Assembly: GCF_007741475.1 (NCBI RefSeq)
Contig: NZ_CP036261.1
Coordinates: 1,488,001-1,552,000, forward strand
Length of the DNA stretch: 64,000 bases
DNA from: Rosistilla ulvae
GTDB taxonomy: Bacteria; Planctomycetota; Planctomycetia; Pirellulales; Pirellulaceae
Direction: 5' to 3'
Made by a program: the position numbers and the translations under genes. The notes under the pieces were generated by a model. It saw only the letters and a list, made by a program, of their open reading frames with translations. It did not search any database and was not told the DNA's origin. This document shows positions 55,749 through 64,000 of the stretch, piece after piece (position 1 is the first letter of the stretch; the number at the start of each line of letters is the position of its first letter).

Positions 55749-56788
55749 GTGCACCAAACCAAGTTCAACCACAGTCTCCCGAGCCGTTGGAATCGATTGT
55801 CGCGGCCGCCAACGCGCTCCCACCGCAGCCGGTTGCCGCTCCCATCTCCTACACCGTCGGCGTGATCTATTGCCTGCTGGCCGCTGTCGGTTATACGTTG
55901 GCTAACATCGCGCTGCGACAGGTAAGCGATCTGGATCCGATCATGGTCACGGCGGCGAAAGCCTTTCCAACGATGATCGGGATGGCGCCAAGCGTGTTCC
56001 TGTTGTGGAACCGCGGCGTCGTCTTAACACCCCAGCGGTCGGCGATCGGTTACCTGCTGGCCGGATGTTGCGTCGGGCAATTCATCGGCAATTGTGCGTT
56101 CCAGTATTCTTTGAGCATCGTCGGGCTGGCGTTGGCGGTGCCGATCTGCCTGGGGACGATGGTGATCGGCGGAGCGGTCTTCGGACGTATCTTTCTAGGC
56201 GAACGCGTCACCGTGCGGACGGTCATCGCGATCGTGGTCTTGATCGTGGCGACGGCGATCCTTTCACTGGGCAGCGGTCGCAGCGCGGTCCGCGCCGACC
56301 TGACACCTCTGCAGATCGCCAGCGGAGTGATCGCCGTCTCGATCTCGGGGCTCGCCTTTTCATTCCTGGGAACGATGGTCCGCCGCAGTCTTCTGAGCGG
56401 GATGGCCGTCGCGACGACGATGTTTGTCAGCGGACTGGTCGGCACCTTCGGGTTATCGACGATCGCCTTGGCACGCGTCGGATCGGAGGGCTTGGCGGCG
56501 ACGACGGCAGACCAGTGGTTGGTGATGTTAGCCGCGGGGCTATTTAACCTGTTCGCCTTTTTTGTATTAACCGTCGCGTTGCAGGTCGTTTCGGTGGTTG
56601 TGGTGAACCTGTTAAACGTAACCCAAGTTGCGATGGCAGCGATCGCCGGCGTACTGATCTTTCAAGAACGCGTCACCCAATCGATGGTGATCGGCGTTTC
56701 GTTGACGATCGTCGGGCTGATGGTCTTGGGCAAGCGGAAGACGCCCCGTTCCAAACCGCTCACGCCGGAACCCGACGACGCTATTTAG
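55745..56788 (+). CDS. EamA/DMT-family transporter
   Basis: 347 residues from a GTG at 55745 that overlaps the stop of the QueD-like gene (GTGA). After a 35-residue Pro-rich cytoplasmic start come about ten membrane segments in two EamA repeats, for example VGVIYCLLAAVGYTLANIAL, SIVGLALAVPICLGTMVIGG, VIAIVVLIVATAILSL and VIGVSLTIVGLMVLG. Drug/metabolite-type transporter; substrate unknown. The tight coupling to a pterin/queuosine enzyme makes a related metabolite conceivable, as inference. It is convergent with the next gene, with an 8-base overlap of the 3' ends. Confidence 0.9.
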   Translation: MSAPNQVQPQSPEPLESIVAAANALPPQPVAAPISYTVGVIYCLLAAVGYTLANIALRQVSDLDPIMVTAAKAFPTMIGMAPSVFLLWNRGVVLTPQRSAIGYLLAGCCVGQFIGNCAFQYSLSIVGLALAVPICLGTMVIGGAVFGRIFLGERVTVRTVIAIVVLIVATAILSLGSGRSAVRADLTPLQIASGVIAVSISGLAFSFLGTMVRRSLLSGMAVATTMFVSGLVGTFGLSTIALARVGSEGLAATTADQWLVMLAAGLFNLFAFFVLTVALQVVSVVVVNLLNVTQVAMAAIAGVLIFQERVTQSMVIGVSLTIVGLMVLGKRKTPRSKPLTPEPDDAI

Positions 56789-57593
56789 CAAACTCGTTGT
56801 ACTTCACCTTGCCAAACCCTGGCAATTGTATCTCGGGCTGCGATGGTTTCTTGGGCGGTTTGGGAGTCGCGGATGCCGCAGCGGGCGGTTCGCTGAATTT
56901 CACATTGGCGACCGTGCCGCCATCGAGCCCGTTGAAGCCAGGACGCGGCTGGACAACCAATCGATCGTCGAGGATTGTGACCTTTTGGAACATCCCAACC
57001 AAAGCCGCAAAACGCGGGTCTTTGATCTCTTCGGTCGACAGCTTCAGATCGCGCAACTGGGTTAGCAGCGATTCGTCGATCGGCTCCCCTTTGACTTCCG
57101 CCTCGATCAGACTCAACGACACCGTCGTATCGTCCAGCGCCAATTCAAGCTTCCCCGACGCGTTGAGAAAACGCCCCGATCCGCCAGGAACTCGATCGGT
57201 TGGGATACTTAAATCCGCGTGCAATCGGCCGTTCTGCAACGTCACAAAAACGCGGTCCTTCAGCCCGGGCTGACTGTTCAACAGAACATTCAACTCGCGC
57301 GTCGAAAGGACAAACTGTTCGTCGGCATTTCCCGTTTGAATTCGCTGAAAAAATTCGTTAGCTCGCTGGCCAATCTCGTTCGCCTCTTCATCGGTGTAGG
57401 CGACCGTAGGGACAATGCGAGGCTCGGTCTCGGTATATTCGACGACCTTTCCGCTGAGGAAGTACCAGCCATAGCCTGCGGCCCCGGCCACACCGATCCC
57501 CAACAGCAACATCGGCAGCAAGCAACCGCACAAAAACAGCTTTCGAATTCCACCGCGTCGTGCAGCGGGAGGCATGGTAGGTGTTGTGTGCAT
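56781..57593 (-). CDS. Membrane-anchored protein, function unknown
   Basis: 270 residues from the ATG at 57593. After a basic stretch (AARRGGIRK) comes one membrane segment (LFLCGCLLPMLLLGIGVAGAAG), then an extracytoplasmic region: a helix (DEEANEIGQRANEFFQRIQ), and strands with LSTRELNVLLNSQPGL, RVFVTLQNGRLHADLSIP and LELALDDTTVSLSLIEAEVK. A Pro/Lys-rich stretch (TPKPPKKPSQPE) precedes the C-terminus. The strand-rich part resembles lipid-binding or DUF-type periplasmic domains but is not identified. Confidence 0.8.
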   Translation of the reverse strand: MHTTPTMPPAARRGGIRKLFLCGCLLPMLLLGIGVAGAAGYGWYFLSGKVVEYTETEPRIVPTVAYTDEEANEIGQRANEFFQRIQTGNADEQFVLSTRELNVLLNSQPGLKDRVFVTLQNGRLHADLSIPTDRVPGGSGRFLNASGKLELALDDTTVSLSLIEAEVKGEPIDESLLTQLRDLKLSTEEIKDPRFAALVGMFQKVTILDDRLVVQPRPGFNGLDGGTVANVKFSEPPAAASATPKPPKKPSQPEIQLPGFGKVKYNEFAK

Positions 57594-58012
57594 CGATTTA
57601 TGCTCGTGGAGCGCGAAGTTTTCAAGAGACTCGGGAACACTCAATAGGTAGCTCACTGGCAGGCGACGAACTGCGGATTTCAGGCAGTGCCGGGTACGCA
57701 AGCTCCGTCAGAAGTCCGGAAATTCGGGCTGCGCCGATGATAGGTACGTCGCTGCCACTGGATCCGCGTTTCGTTTCAATGCTCTCCACCATCGCAAACA
57801 GAACGGTTCGGTCGCCGAAAGCCTCCCGATCGCGTTGGAGAGGAATCGCATAGCGTCGTGACAACCGGCCGCCGATTCGGAGCAACAAACCCCCGTCCGT
57901 TGTGCGAAACCAGCACGCGACATCCAAAAGGAAGGCAGCTCCGTGGCGCGCTGAGGTATATTGTTCAGTTCACGTTTTGCGTTGGAACGTTCGTCCGATC
58001 GCCTCAAATCTG
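57594..58012. other. Non-coding stretch, 419 bases
   Basis: Divergent gap between the membrane-anchored gene and the SBBP gene. No convincing gene or promoter was recognised. A minus-strand open frame up to 58364 has Arg-rich shadow-like composition. Confidence 0.45.
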
Positions 58013-59596
58013 ATGGTCTCTGTGCCAATGACCTGCCTCCCCCTGCATCGACTGAAGTTACTGCTGACGATCCCGATTGTGATCTGCGGCACCCATTTAA
58101 ATCGCGCCGCGATCGGCGACGATTATGAAATCGGATTCTCCACATTGATTGGAGGTTCGGACTGGGAGCATGCCCGCGACGTCTTCGCTGACGAATCGGG
58201 GAACGTTTATGTCGTCGGCGGCACTCAATCCGTTGATTTCCCGACAACCGAAAATGCGCTGCGACGATCGCAGGATACGACGGGGAGGCAGGTTGGCAGC
58301 GGAGGTTACTGCGACGCGTTCGTCTGCAAATTTTCAGCTGACGGGGAATTGATCTGGTCGACATTGCTGGGAGGGCCCAACTACGATCGCGCTTATGCAG
58401 TCGAAGTCGATGACGAAGGATTTGTCTATGTCAGCGGACGCGGTGGCCCGGGATTTCCCGTCAGCGACAACGCGTTCCAAACCCAGTTTCGCGGAACCGA
58501 CAACGGGGTCTACGGGATGCAGAACGGGTTCATCGCGAAACTGTCCCCCGATGGATCTGAGATCGTTTGGGCAGCTTATGTTGGCGTGGGATCGCTGTGC
58601 CGCGATCTGTCGATCGACGACGATGGCAATGTCTATGTCGCGTTGCATTACACCGGCAGCGGCCCGCTACCGCCAGATTCCTGGTGCGCTGGCGGCTTCC
58701 AACCACAACCTGCTGGCGGTTCGGAGATCGGCGCGCTGAAGATCGCCAGCGACGGCCGATCGATCCTTTGGGGAACTTGGCTGGGGGGATCGAAGGACGA
58801 GGTTTCCAACTGTGGTATCCGCATCGACCGCCAGCGGCAGGTCTATCTGAACTTCACGACCAAGTCGACCGATCTACCAACCACCGCGGGCGCTCACGAT
58901 CGTTCGCATAACGGTAAAACCGACGCCTTCGTCGCGCGGATCAGTTCCGATGGATCCCAGTTGTTGCTGGGGACCTACTTTGGTGGCGCTGAAGACGACG
59001 AAGGCAACAGCACACACAATATGGCTGTCGACGCCCACGGGAATGCCTATTTGCTGTCGAGCACTCGCAGTGCCGACATCCCAGTCACGATGGGAGTCGT
59101 GCAACCCAAACTCAACGGTGCTCAACGCGATATCGTGGTGGCGAAGTTTTCTCCCGAGGGAGCGTTGCAACGTTGCACCTATCTGGGCGGCAGCGACAAC
59201 GATGGAGCCGACGGCATCTATGCGAACGATCAGGGGGATGTCTTTTTGACCGGCGATACCGCGTCGCACGATTTCCCACTGACCTCCAACGCGTTGCAGA
59301 CGCAGCGAGGCAAGTCCCAGGACGCCGTGGTCGTGGTGCTTGCTGCCGATTTTGCCAGCCTGAAATTCAGTACCCGGCTTGGCGGCCCCAATTATGATTA
59401 CGGGCGCTGCGGCTTTTTAGACAGCCGCGGAAATCTCTATATCACCGGATCGGTCAACGGTCCCGGCTGGCCCGTCCATCGCGCGTTCCAACCCGAATTC
59501 GCCGGCGGCGGTGGCGGCAAAGAACTTTGTTGCGAAGGGGGATGTTACGCGGGAGATGTGATCCTGGCAAAGTTGATCCGCTTGAAGAACGAATAG
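58013..59596 (+). CDS. Exported SBBP-repeat beta-propeller protein
   Basis: 527 residues from the ATG at 58013, with a leader (LKLLLTIPIVICGTHLNRAA); a start at 58028 is possible. It carries seven or so SBBP-type units built on the pattern STLIGGSDWEHARDV, then GNVYVVGGTQSVDFPTT and DAFVCKFSADGELIW, repeated with variations at YLGGSDNDGADGIY, RLGGPNYDYGRC and others. Predicted seven-bladed propeller at the cell surface or secreted. A Cys-rich C-terminal patch (KELCCEGGCYAGD) is unusual for the family. Function unknown. Confidence 0.88.
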   Translation: MVSVPMTCLPLHRLKLLLTIPIVICGTHLNRAAIGDDYEIGFSTLIGGSDWEHARDVFADESGNVYVVGGTQSVDFPTTENALRRSQDTTGRQVGSGGYCDAFVCKFSADGELIWSTLLGGPNYDRAYAVEVDDEGFVYVSGRGGPGFPVSDNAFQTQFRGTDNGVYGMQNGFIAKLSPDGSEIVWAAYVGVGSLCRDLSIDDDGNVYVALHYTGSGPLPPDSWCAGGFQPQPAGGSEIGALKIASDGRSILWGTWLGGSKDEVSNCGIRIDRQRQVYLNFTTKSTDLPTTAGAHDRSHNGKTDAFVARISSDGSQLLLGTYFGGAEDDEGNSTHNMAVDAHGNAYLLSSTRSADIPVTMGVVQPKLNGAQRDIVVAKFSPEGALQRCTYLGGSDNDGADGIYANDQGDVFLTGDTASHDFPLTSNALQTQRGKSQDAVVVVLAADFASLKFSTRLGGPNYDYGRCGFLDSRGNLYITGSVNGPGWPVHRAFQPEFAGGGGGKELCCEGGCYAGDVILAKLIRLKNE

Positions 59597-59659
59597 GACC
59601 CCACAACGCAAAGGAACTGGTACATTATTCCGCCAAGGCGGAACGTTTGCCCTGACGGA

Positions 59660-60157
59660 TTATTCATCCTCGCCCAGCAGATCGCTTTCTTGCAGCGTGC
59701 GGAAGTTCTTCGCTCGCAGCGTTTCGATCCCTAGATCGATATTGTCGACCATCAACGCCACCGCAGCCCGTTGGTTGGTGCGTGGGATCAAGGGATACGC
59801 TTGGATGATGTTCACTTCCGCCTGCAGCAGCGCCGTGCAGACGTGCAGCAACGGTTGCGACGTGTCGGGCAATTCGACGCCGATCAGGTCGGTTTCGATG
59901 ATCGACAAACCGGCCCGTTCCAGAATCTCACGAGCCCGTTCGGGATGGCTGACCACAAATCGCACAAACGCACACTCGGCGGCATCGTTGATCGACAGAG
60001 CGACGATCCGCAGACCGGTCCCCTCGAATCGACGCACGACTTCCAGCAACTGCCCGACGCGGTTCTCCAAGAAGACGGTGAACTGTCGAATCGCGGGATA
60101 ATCGCGGCCGCGAGCGGTTTGATAATCGATCGCGTTTCCTTCTCCGATGCTGCTCAT
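59660..60157 (-). CDS. Double ACT-domain protein
   Basis: 165 residues from the ATG at 60157. Two ACT-like units: the first begins IRQFTVFLENRVGQLLEVVR and continues with IVALSINDAAECAFVRFVV; the second begins SQPLLHVCTALLQAEVNIIQ and ends AAVALMVDNIDLGIETL. Stand-alone ACT pairs usually bind amino acids and regulate enzymes or transcription; the ligand is unknown. It lies 110 bases downstream of the TolC-family gene on the same strand. In-frame residues up to 60241 are not used because they lack ACT features. Confidence 0.88.
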   Translation of the reverse strand: MSSIGEGNAIDYQTARGRDYPAIRQFTVFLENRVGQLLEVVRRFEGTGLRIVALSINDAAECAFVRFVVSHPERAREILERAGLSIIETDLIGVELPDTSQPLLHVCTALLQAEVNIIQAYPLIPRTNQRAAVALMVDNIDLGIETLRAKNFRTLQESDLLGEDE

Positions 60158-60266
60158 CCGGCTGCCTGTGCTTTCTGCAAATAGTGACTTGGGAGCCCCA
60201 AACTCTAGTCCAGGGCTCAGTTTACGTTGTCGGGCCGCCAACGGTCAAACCCGGTCTTGCCCACAG

Positions 60267-62840
60267 CTACGGCGACGGAACGCGAAGCGGTTCGGCGGAA
60301 TTGATTTGATTTGTGGGAGCCGTCGCTGGCATTGGCAGCCGCTCAGGCAATCCACCGACGATCGGCGCGACAGCGCCGCTTTCCAACAGCGACGTATCGT
60401 CGGCCAGTGCGGCATCGGTAGGGGCTTCGATCGGCCCCGGATCGATCCAAACCCCCGTTGGATCCAATTGCATCGTCCCCATTTCAAAGTCCAGCAGAAC
60501 GCGGAGGACTTCGTAGTTGACCCACACATTAAGGAAGTCGTTTTGCGCGTCCAACAGATCCGACAACGCAGAGACCAAGTCGCGTGCGGCGGTCGGTGAA
60601 GTCGTGCTCTGTTGATTCGGTCGCAGCGGAGGATTCAGCTTCAGCCGCGCGATATCGACCTGCGCGATCGCCACCTGGACCGCGGTTCGACGCACTTCCA
60701 AGTTGATTCGGCTGAGTGCGGCGATCCGCAGCGTATTCCGCAGACTCAATGAAACGCGATCTTCGAACAGCATGTAGTTTCGACGGGCTTGTTGGTAATT
60801 CAGCAGCGCCTCGCGGTATTGGTTCCGTTCGACCAACCGAGCCGTCGGCGTATCGAACTGAACGCCAAACCGAACGCGGCTGCGATCGGGCGTGAACTGA
60901 ACGATGTTATCCGGATCGGTTCCCAATTCGCCATTGACGACCACGTCCAGATCGCTCTGCAACGCGTTGGCGAAGAATTCGATCTTCCGCCACACGTCGA
61001 CCAAGTTGGCGCGGGCGTTCATCCAATCCAAGCGATTGGTCCGGGCGTAGCTGAGCGCCTCAAATGGCTCGATCTCCAACGGCAACAACGTGATCCCCTG
61101 CAAACGCGTCTCGGCATGGACCAGCGATAACTCTAACAACAGGTCGGACAATCGCCCCGCCCGGTCGTTCAACGTCTTCCACTGCTCCTGCAGCGTTGGT
61201 CCCGCGGGCGATTCGGCATCGTCTCCATCAGCCGCTTGCAACGTCAGCTGTTGCTGAGATTGGGCGTACTCCTGACGCAACTGCTGCAAGTCGCGGGCGA
61301 TCGTGGGCAAACGTTTTTTGAGAAAGTCGATCCGTTTCATCAGCACCTGTTCGTCGTACACTCGGCTGTCGACATCGGCATGCAGTTCGTCGATCTGCAT
61401 TTTGACCTGCCGCAGCTGCTTGCGACGCTCGGGCAGATGTTTCTCTAGCGCTGCCAGATCGGAGAGCGCCGATTCCAGCTGAGGATCGATGCCAGCATTC
61501 AACGCGAGAATTTTGCCGCGGGCTGTTTCCAGCGATTCTTCAGTCGGGTTCTCGCGTTTGCTGCGGATCTCCAACAGGATCTCCGCCAGTTCGTCTTGTA
61601 TCTCAGTCAGCTTCGGATCGATCAAAGTAAAACGATCTAATAATTCATCGCGAATTTCGACGGGCAGCGTCGGAGGCAACCCGAGGTCGACTTTGAAGCT
61701 GTCGACGCGCGTTTGGTAAGCCGCTTTGGCCGCCAACAGCGAACTCTGTGCATTCAGCAACGCCTGGCGAGCTTGATCGACCTGCAACCGGCTGTTGATT
61801 CGATTCGCTTCAAACGCAGCTTCCAATTGTGCCAAACTGTCGCGGAGCGCCGTGATGTTGGTCGCTTGGTTGCGGATCTGTTGCTGGTCCTGCAACAGGC
61901 CCATGTAGCCGCCTGCATCGGCGGCTCCGCTCCGTCCGCTAGGGACACCGGCGATCAGACCGAGCCCCGCTTGGCCGACATTGGTGGCCAAACTTGGCCC
62001 GGGGCCGGAGTTGCGACCGGTGACGATGTCGACATAAAAGCCCTGCCGATATTGCTGCATCTGCCGCACGTTGGCCAGTAGATTCCGTTCGCTTTGCGTC
62101 AGTTGTTCCAAGACGCGAGCGCGACCGCCATACCGCAACAACGGCTGCACCAGGCTGAAATCGATCGTCGAAGTGAACAGATCGCTATCGCTGCCCCAGA
62201 AATCCCAGACCAACGAATTGGCAAATCCGACGACCAACTCGCCGCCGGTCGCACTCAGCTTGCGGACGCTGCCAAAACTAGTTTGGGTGAGCACGCTGCT
62301 GGCGCCGACGTCAGTTCCCCGGAACTCTTCAAACGTGCGGGTGCCCGAGAAAAATTGATGGTCGAAACGGAAGCGTTCGAACGAGACGTTCAGCGCCGAA
62401 CGATACAGCGTCTCGACATTTTGTTGGTAGTCACGCGAATTGATCCGAGCCACACCGACGGCATCGCGGAGGTTCAGGACGACGTTCCCCGTTTCATCTT
62501 TGGGGAGCGAGGCGAGCCAATAGGGAGATTCGATCGACGAAACATCCCCGTTGCGATGCCAATGTTTCCAACCGTGCATCCCATCGACACAGTGCATGTA
62601 CTGATGTGATTTGGGATCATCCGGAGGCATCGGCGACCGATCGATTGAAAACGGATCGAACATCCGCGAATCCGGCGCAACGTAGACGCTACCGCCATGC
62701 AGATGGCCACCTTTCTGCTGGATCAAGCAGTTGGCGTCTTCATCGGCCTGTTGGCGATACCAGCGCCGCGAACAGCCCACCAGCAACAACGCGCAGCAAG
62801 CGATCAGCATTCCGGTCGCGAAAAACCTTCTTCTGCCCAT
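60267..62840 (-). CDS. Oversized TolC-family outer-membrane lipoprotein
   Basis: 857 residues from the ATG at 62840, with GAGG six bases upstream. The leader MLIACCALLLVGC ends in a lipobox, as in OprM-type members. Typical outer-membrane factor features: LNLRDAVGVARINSRDYQQ, repeated long helices and FSLVQPLLRYGGRARVLEQL in the first half; EPFEALSYARTNRLDWMNAR, RQYREALLNYQQ-like NQYREALLNYQQARRN and AQVDIARLKLNPPLRP in the second. Between the halves (about 395-595) sits a 200-residue Gln/Glu/Leu-rich coiled-coil insert absent from usual 450-500-residue members. It probably forms the outer duct of an efflux or secretion system; no inner-membrane partner is nearby. Confidence 0.9.
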   Translation of the reverse strand: MGRRRFFATGMLIACCALLLVGCSRRWYRQQADEDANCLIQQKGGHLHGGSVYVAPDSRMFDPFSIDRSPMPPDDPKSHQYMHCVDGMHGWKHWHRNGDVSSIESPYWLASLPKDETGNVVLNLRDAVGVARINSRDYQQNVETLYRSALNVSFERFRFDHQFFSGTRTFEEFRGTDVGASSVLTQTSFGSVRKLSATGGELVVGFANSLVWDFWGSDSDLFTSTIDFSLVQPLLRYGGRARVLEQLTQSERNLLANVRQMQQYRQGFYVDIVTGRNSGPGPSLATNVGQAGLGLIAGVPSGRSGAADAGGYMGLLQDQQQIRNQATNITALRDSLAQLEAAFEANRINSRLQVDQARQALLNAQSSLLAAKAAYQTRVDSFKVDLGLPPTLPVEIRDELLDRFTLIDPKLTEIQDELAEILLEIRSKRENPTEESLETARGKILALNAGIDPQLESALSDLAALEKHLPERRKQLRQVKMQIDELHADVDSRVYDEQVLMKRIDFLKKRLPTIARDLQQLRQEYAQSQQQLTLQAADGDDAESPAGPTLQEQWKTLNDRAGRLSDLLLELSLVHAETRLQGITLLPLEIEPFEALSYARTNRLDWMNARANLVDVWRKIEFFANALQSDLDVVVNGELGTDPDNIVQFTPDRSRVRFGVQFDTPTARLVERNQYREALLNYQQARRNYMLFEDRVSLSLRNTLRIAALSRINLEVRRTAVQVAIAQVDIARLKLNPPLRPNQQSTTSPTAARDLVSALSDLLDAQNDFLNVWVNYEVLRVLLDFEMGTMQLDPTGVWIDPGPIEAPTDAALADDTSLLESGAVAPIVGGLPERLPMPATAPTNQINSAEPLRVPSP

Positions 62841-63461
62841 GCACCTCAACCCAACCGCCCAGTCCCTCACAAACAAAAATCGACGAACCGCACCGCGCAA
62901 CGGCGATCGGCTCTCCTTGGGATAGATCGGCGCCAGTCAGGAAAGATCTGAGGGTGAATCGGATTTTACCGGATATGAACCAATTTGCGGGGGTGCTCTC
63001 GCTAGCAAATCCCCAGAGTTCACACCGGCAGAACAGCACGGTTTTCCCGCGGCGCCAGCTGCCGACCTCACCAGCCCGGCACTGCCGAGAGGGGCGAATG
63101 ACGAGCCTTCGGCAATCGTGGTTTGATGCCGTTCGGTCCGTTCTCTCATGACAACTCATGTCACGAAGAATCTCCATAGATTGTCGTCAGGTCACGATTA
63201 CATCCGAACTGGCAGTGAAAAATTCGCCAGCGATGCCACCCCCATGCCTTCGCTGCAAACTCACTCGCGAAGCTGGCGGCACCCAACGCTGCGGTAGTCC
63301 CTGGTGCATACATTTGGCCGGATGCTGGTGATGGGGTGAGGGGGACTTGAAGTGGTGTCCTGCCCCAACAGCGTCCGAGTCGTCTTTCACGTATGATGGC
63401 AGCTTGATGCCACTGCCTTTGGCAAATTCTAAGCGACTCTCCCAGGCGACTGCCCCGACTT
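62841..63461. other. Non-coding stretch, about 620 bases
   Basis: Divergent gap between the TolC-family gene and the methyltransferase gene. Several short open frames on both strands have no ribosome site and shadow-like composition. No repeat, RNA gene or clear promoter was recognised. Confidence 0.45.
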
Positions 63462-64000
63462 ATGTTAGACCCATCGAACAACCTACTTGTTCAAGCCAAT
63501 CCACCGTTTCGCTATTTAAAGCAATTCAATTCGGAAGAGTTCGCGAAGAAGGCGTCATGCCGAGATCGACTTCGGCAATCCGATACACGATGGTTTCCCG
63601 GCGACTATCTGTCGTCGGTGTTTGCTCGAGAATTGTGCGAGCGCCAGGCGTTGCCGTTCAAAGAGGTGCTGGAGAGTTTTGAATTTTTCGCCTGCGTGCG
63701 AAATCGGATTCGCAGCAAATCGGTGGCCGATCTGTGTTGCGGACACGGGCTGGTTGGAATCCTCTTCGCCATGTTCGATCGGGATGTCGAAGACGTTTGC
63801 CTGTTGGACAAAGTGCGTCCGCCGAGTTTTGATCTGATCCTCGCCGCGGCGCAGGCGGTTGCCCCTTGGACCGAGGCAAAGATTCGTTACGTCGAAGCTC
63901 CGTTGAAACGAGCCCTGGACCATCTCGATGCGGGAACCGCAATTTTAGGTGTGCATGCCTGCGGTGCAAAAACGGATCAGTGCATCGCCCATGCGATCTC
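63462..64000 (+). CDS. Partial SAM-dependent methyltransferase
   Basis: The first 179 codons of a gene cut by the right edge, from the ATG at 63462. About 85 residues of helical N-terminus precede a Rossmann SAM-binding start: VADLCCGHGLVGILFAMFDR (motif I, with CCGHG for the usual glycine loop), then VCLLDKVRPPSFDL (acidic ribose contact) and, later, TAILGVHACGAKTD. The pattern resembles Methyltransf_32-type enzymes, whose targets are varied or unknown. The C-terminal half is missing, so substrate and length cannot be judged. Confidence 0.8.
   Translation, partial: MLDPSNNLLVQANPPFRYLKQFNSEEFAKKASCRDRLRQSDTRWFPGDYLSSVFARELCERQALPFKEVLESFEFFACVRNRIRSKSVADLCCGHGLVGILFAMFDRDVEDVCLLDKVRPPSFDLILAAAQAVAPWTEAKIRYVEAPLKRALDHLDAGTAILGVHACGAKTDQCIAHAI

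Noticed and set aside
62606-63151. 181-codon plus-strand open frame over the TolC-family gene start
   Set aside because: Its first third is antisense to the lipoprotein leader, and its composition is Ser/Arg/Pro-rich without any domain.
1-64000. tRNA, rRNA, riboswitch or replication-origin signals
   Set aside because: I looked for T-loop GGTTCGA strings, clover-leaf arms, rRNA-like blocks and DnaA-box clusters. The few hits lie inside well-supported genes and have no matching arms.

Overview
The window looks like chromosomal DNA of a planctomycete of the Pirellulaceae type (Rhodopirellula/Rosistilla-like). This rests on content, not on a database match. The marks are a giant tandem-fused UvrA of 2459 residues, DUF1598 and DUF3500 secreted proteins, several PQQ-like beta-propellers, a ThuA-domain protein, SBBP and leucine-rich repeat proteins, many exported proteins of unknown role, moderately high GC and dispersed palindromic intergenic repeats. 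No tRNA, rRNA, CRISPR array, transposase, phage gene or replication origin was seen. Both ends cut through genes.

Layout. 1-18.4 kb is mostly minus strand: a partial membrane protein, fused uvrA, a divergent threonine/serine dehydratase, a membrane-anchored unknown, a parvulin-type PPIase, mfd, a DUF3500 protein, an 85-residue protein and an LRR lipoprotein. At 18.4-18.9 kb an intergenic stretch is packed with hairpins. 18.9-21.4 kb holds two divergent orphan response regulators (NtrC-type and NarL-type). 22-29 kb holds a DUF1598 protein, a FAD amine-oxidase-like enzyme, astB and astD (arginine succinyltransferase pathway) and an aldo/keto reductase. 29-33 kb holds a PQQ-like propeller, a lipoprotein and a two-BON-domain protein.

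33.5-39.7 kb is the most unusual block: a tightly packed minus-strand operon of five genes. In order of transcription it encodes an NPCBM-like exported protein, an HtrA/Deg protease with an intact His-Asp-Ser triad, two Deg-like paralogues that have lost all three catalytic residues (Ser to Ala in one, Ser to Tyr in the other), and a small membrane protein. The second inactive paralogue also carries two PDZ domains and an alpha/beta-hydrolase-like domain whose nucleophile position is also altered. A reasonable reading is one active envelope protease with two non-catalytic partners.

39.8-49 kb holds a NagD-like HAD phosphatase, a PQQ-like propeller overlapping an SRPBCC protein, a SNF2 helicase with a small unknown partner, a coiled-coil protein, a Nudix hydrolase, a CCA-adding enzyme and a TPR-like protein. 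49-57.6 kb holds a Cys-rich repeat protein, FxsA, a ThuA protein, mutM, trpB-trpA, a QueD-like enzyme overlapping an EamA transporter, and a membrane-anchored unknown. 58-64 kb holds an SBBP propeller, a double-ACT protein, an oversized TolC-family lipoprotein and the start of a methyltransferase.

DNA maintenance genes are well represented (uvrA, mfd, mutM, SNF2 helicase, Nudix) but are scattered rather than in one operon. Dispersed repeats occur at several gene ends, including a 25-base element found at 21.7 kb and three times at 51.5 kb, a 74-base tandem duplication, and a 60-base duplication that contains the stop codon of the last gene in the Deg operon.
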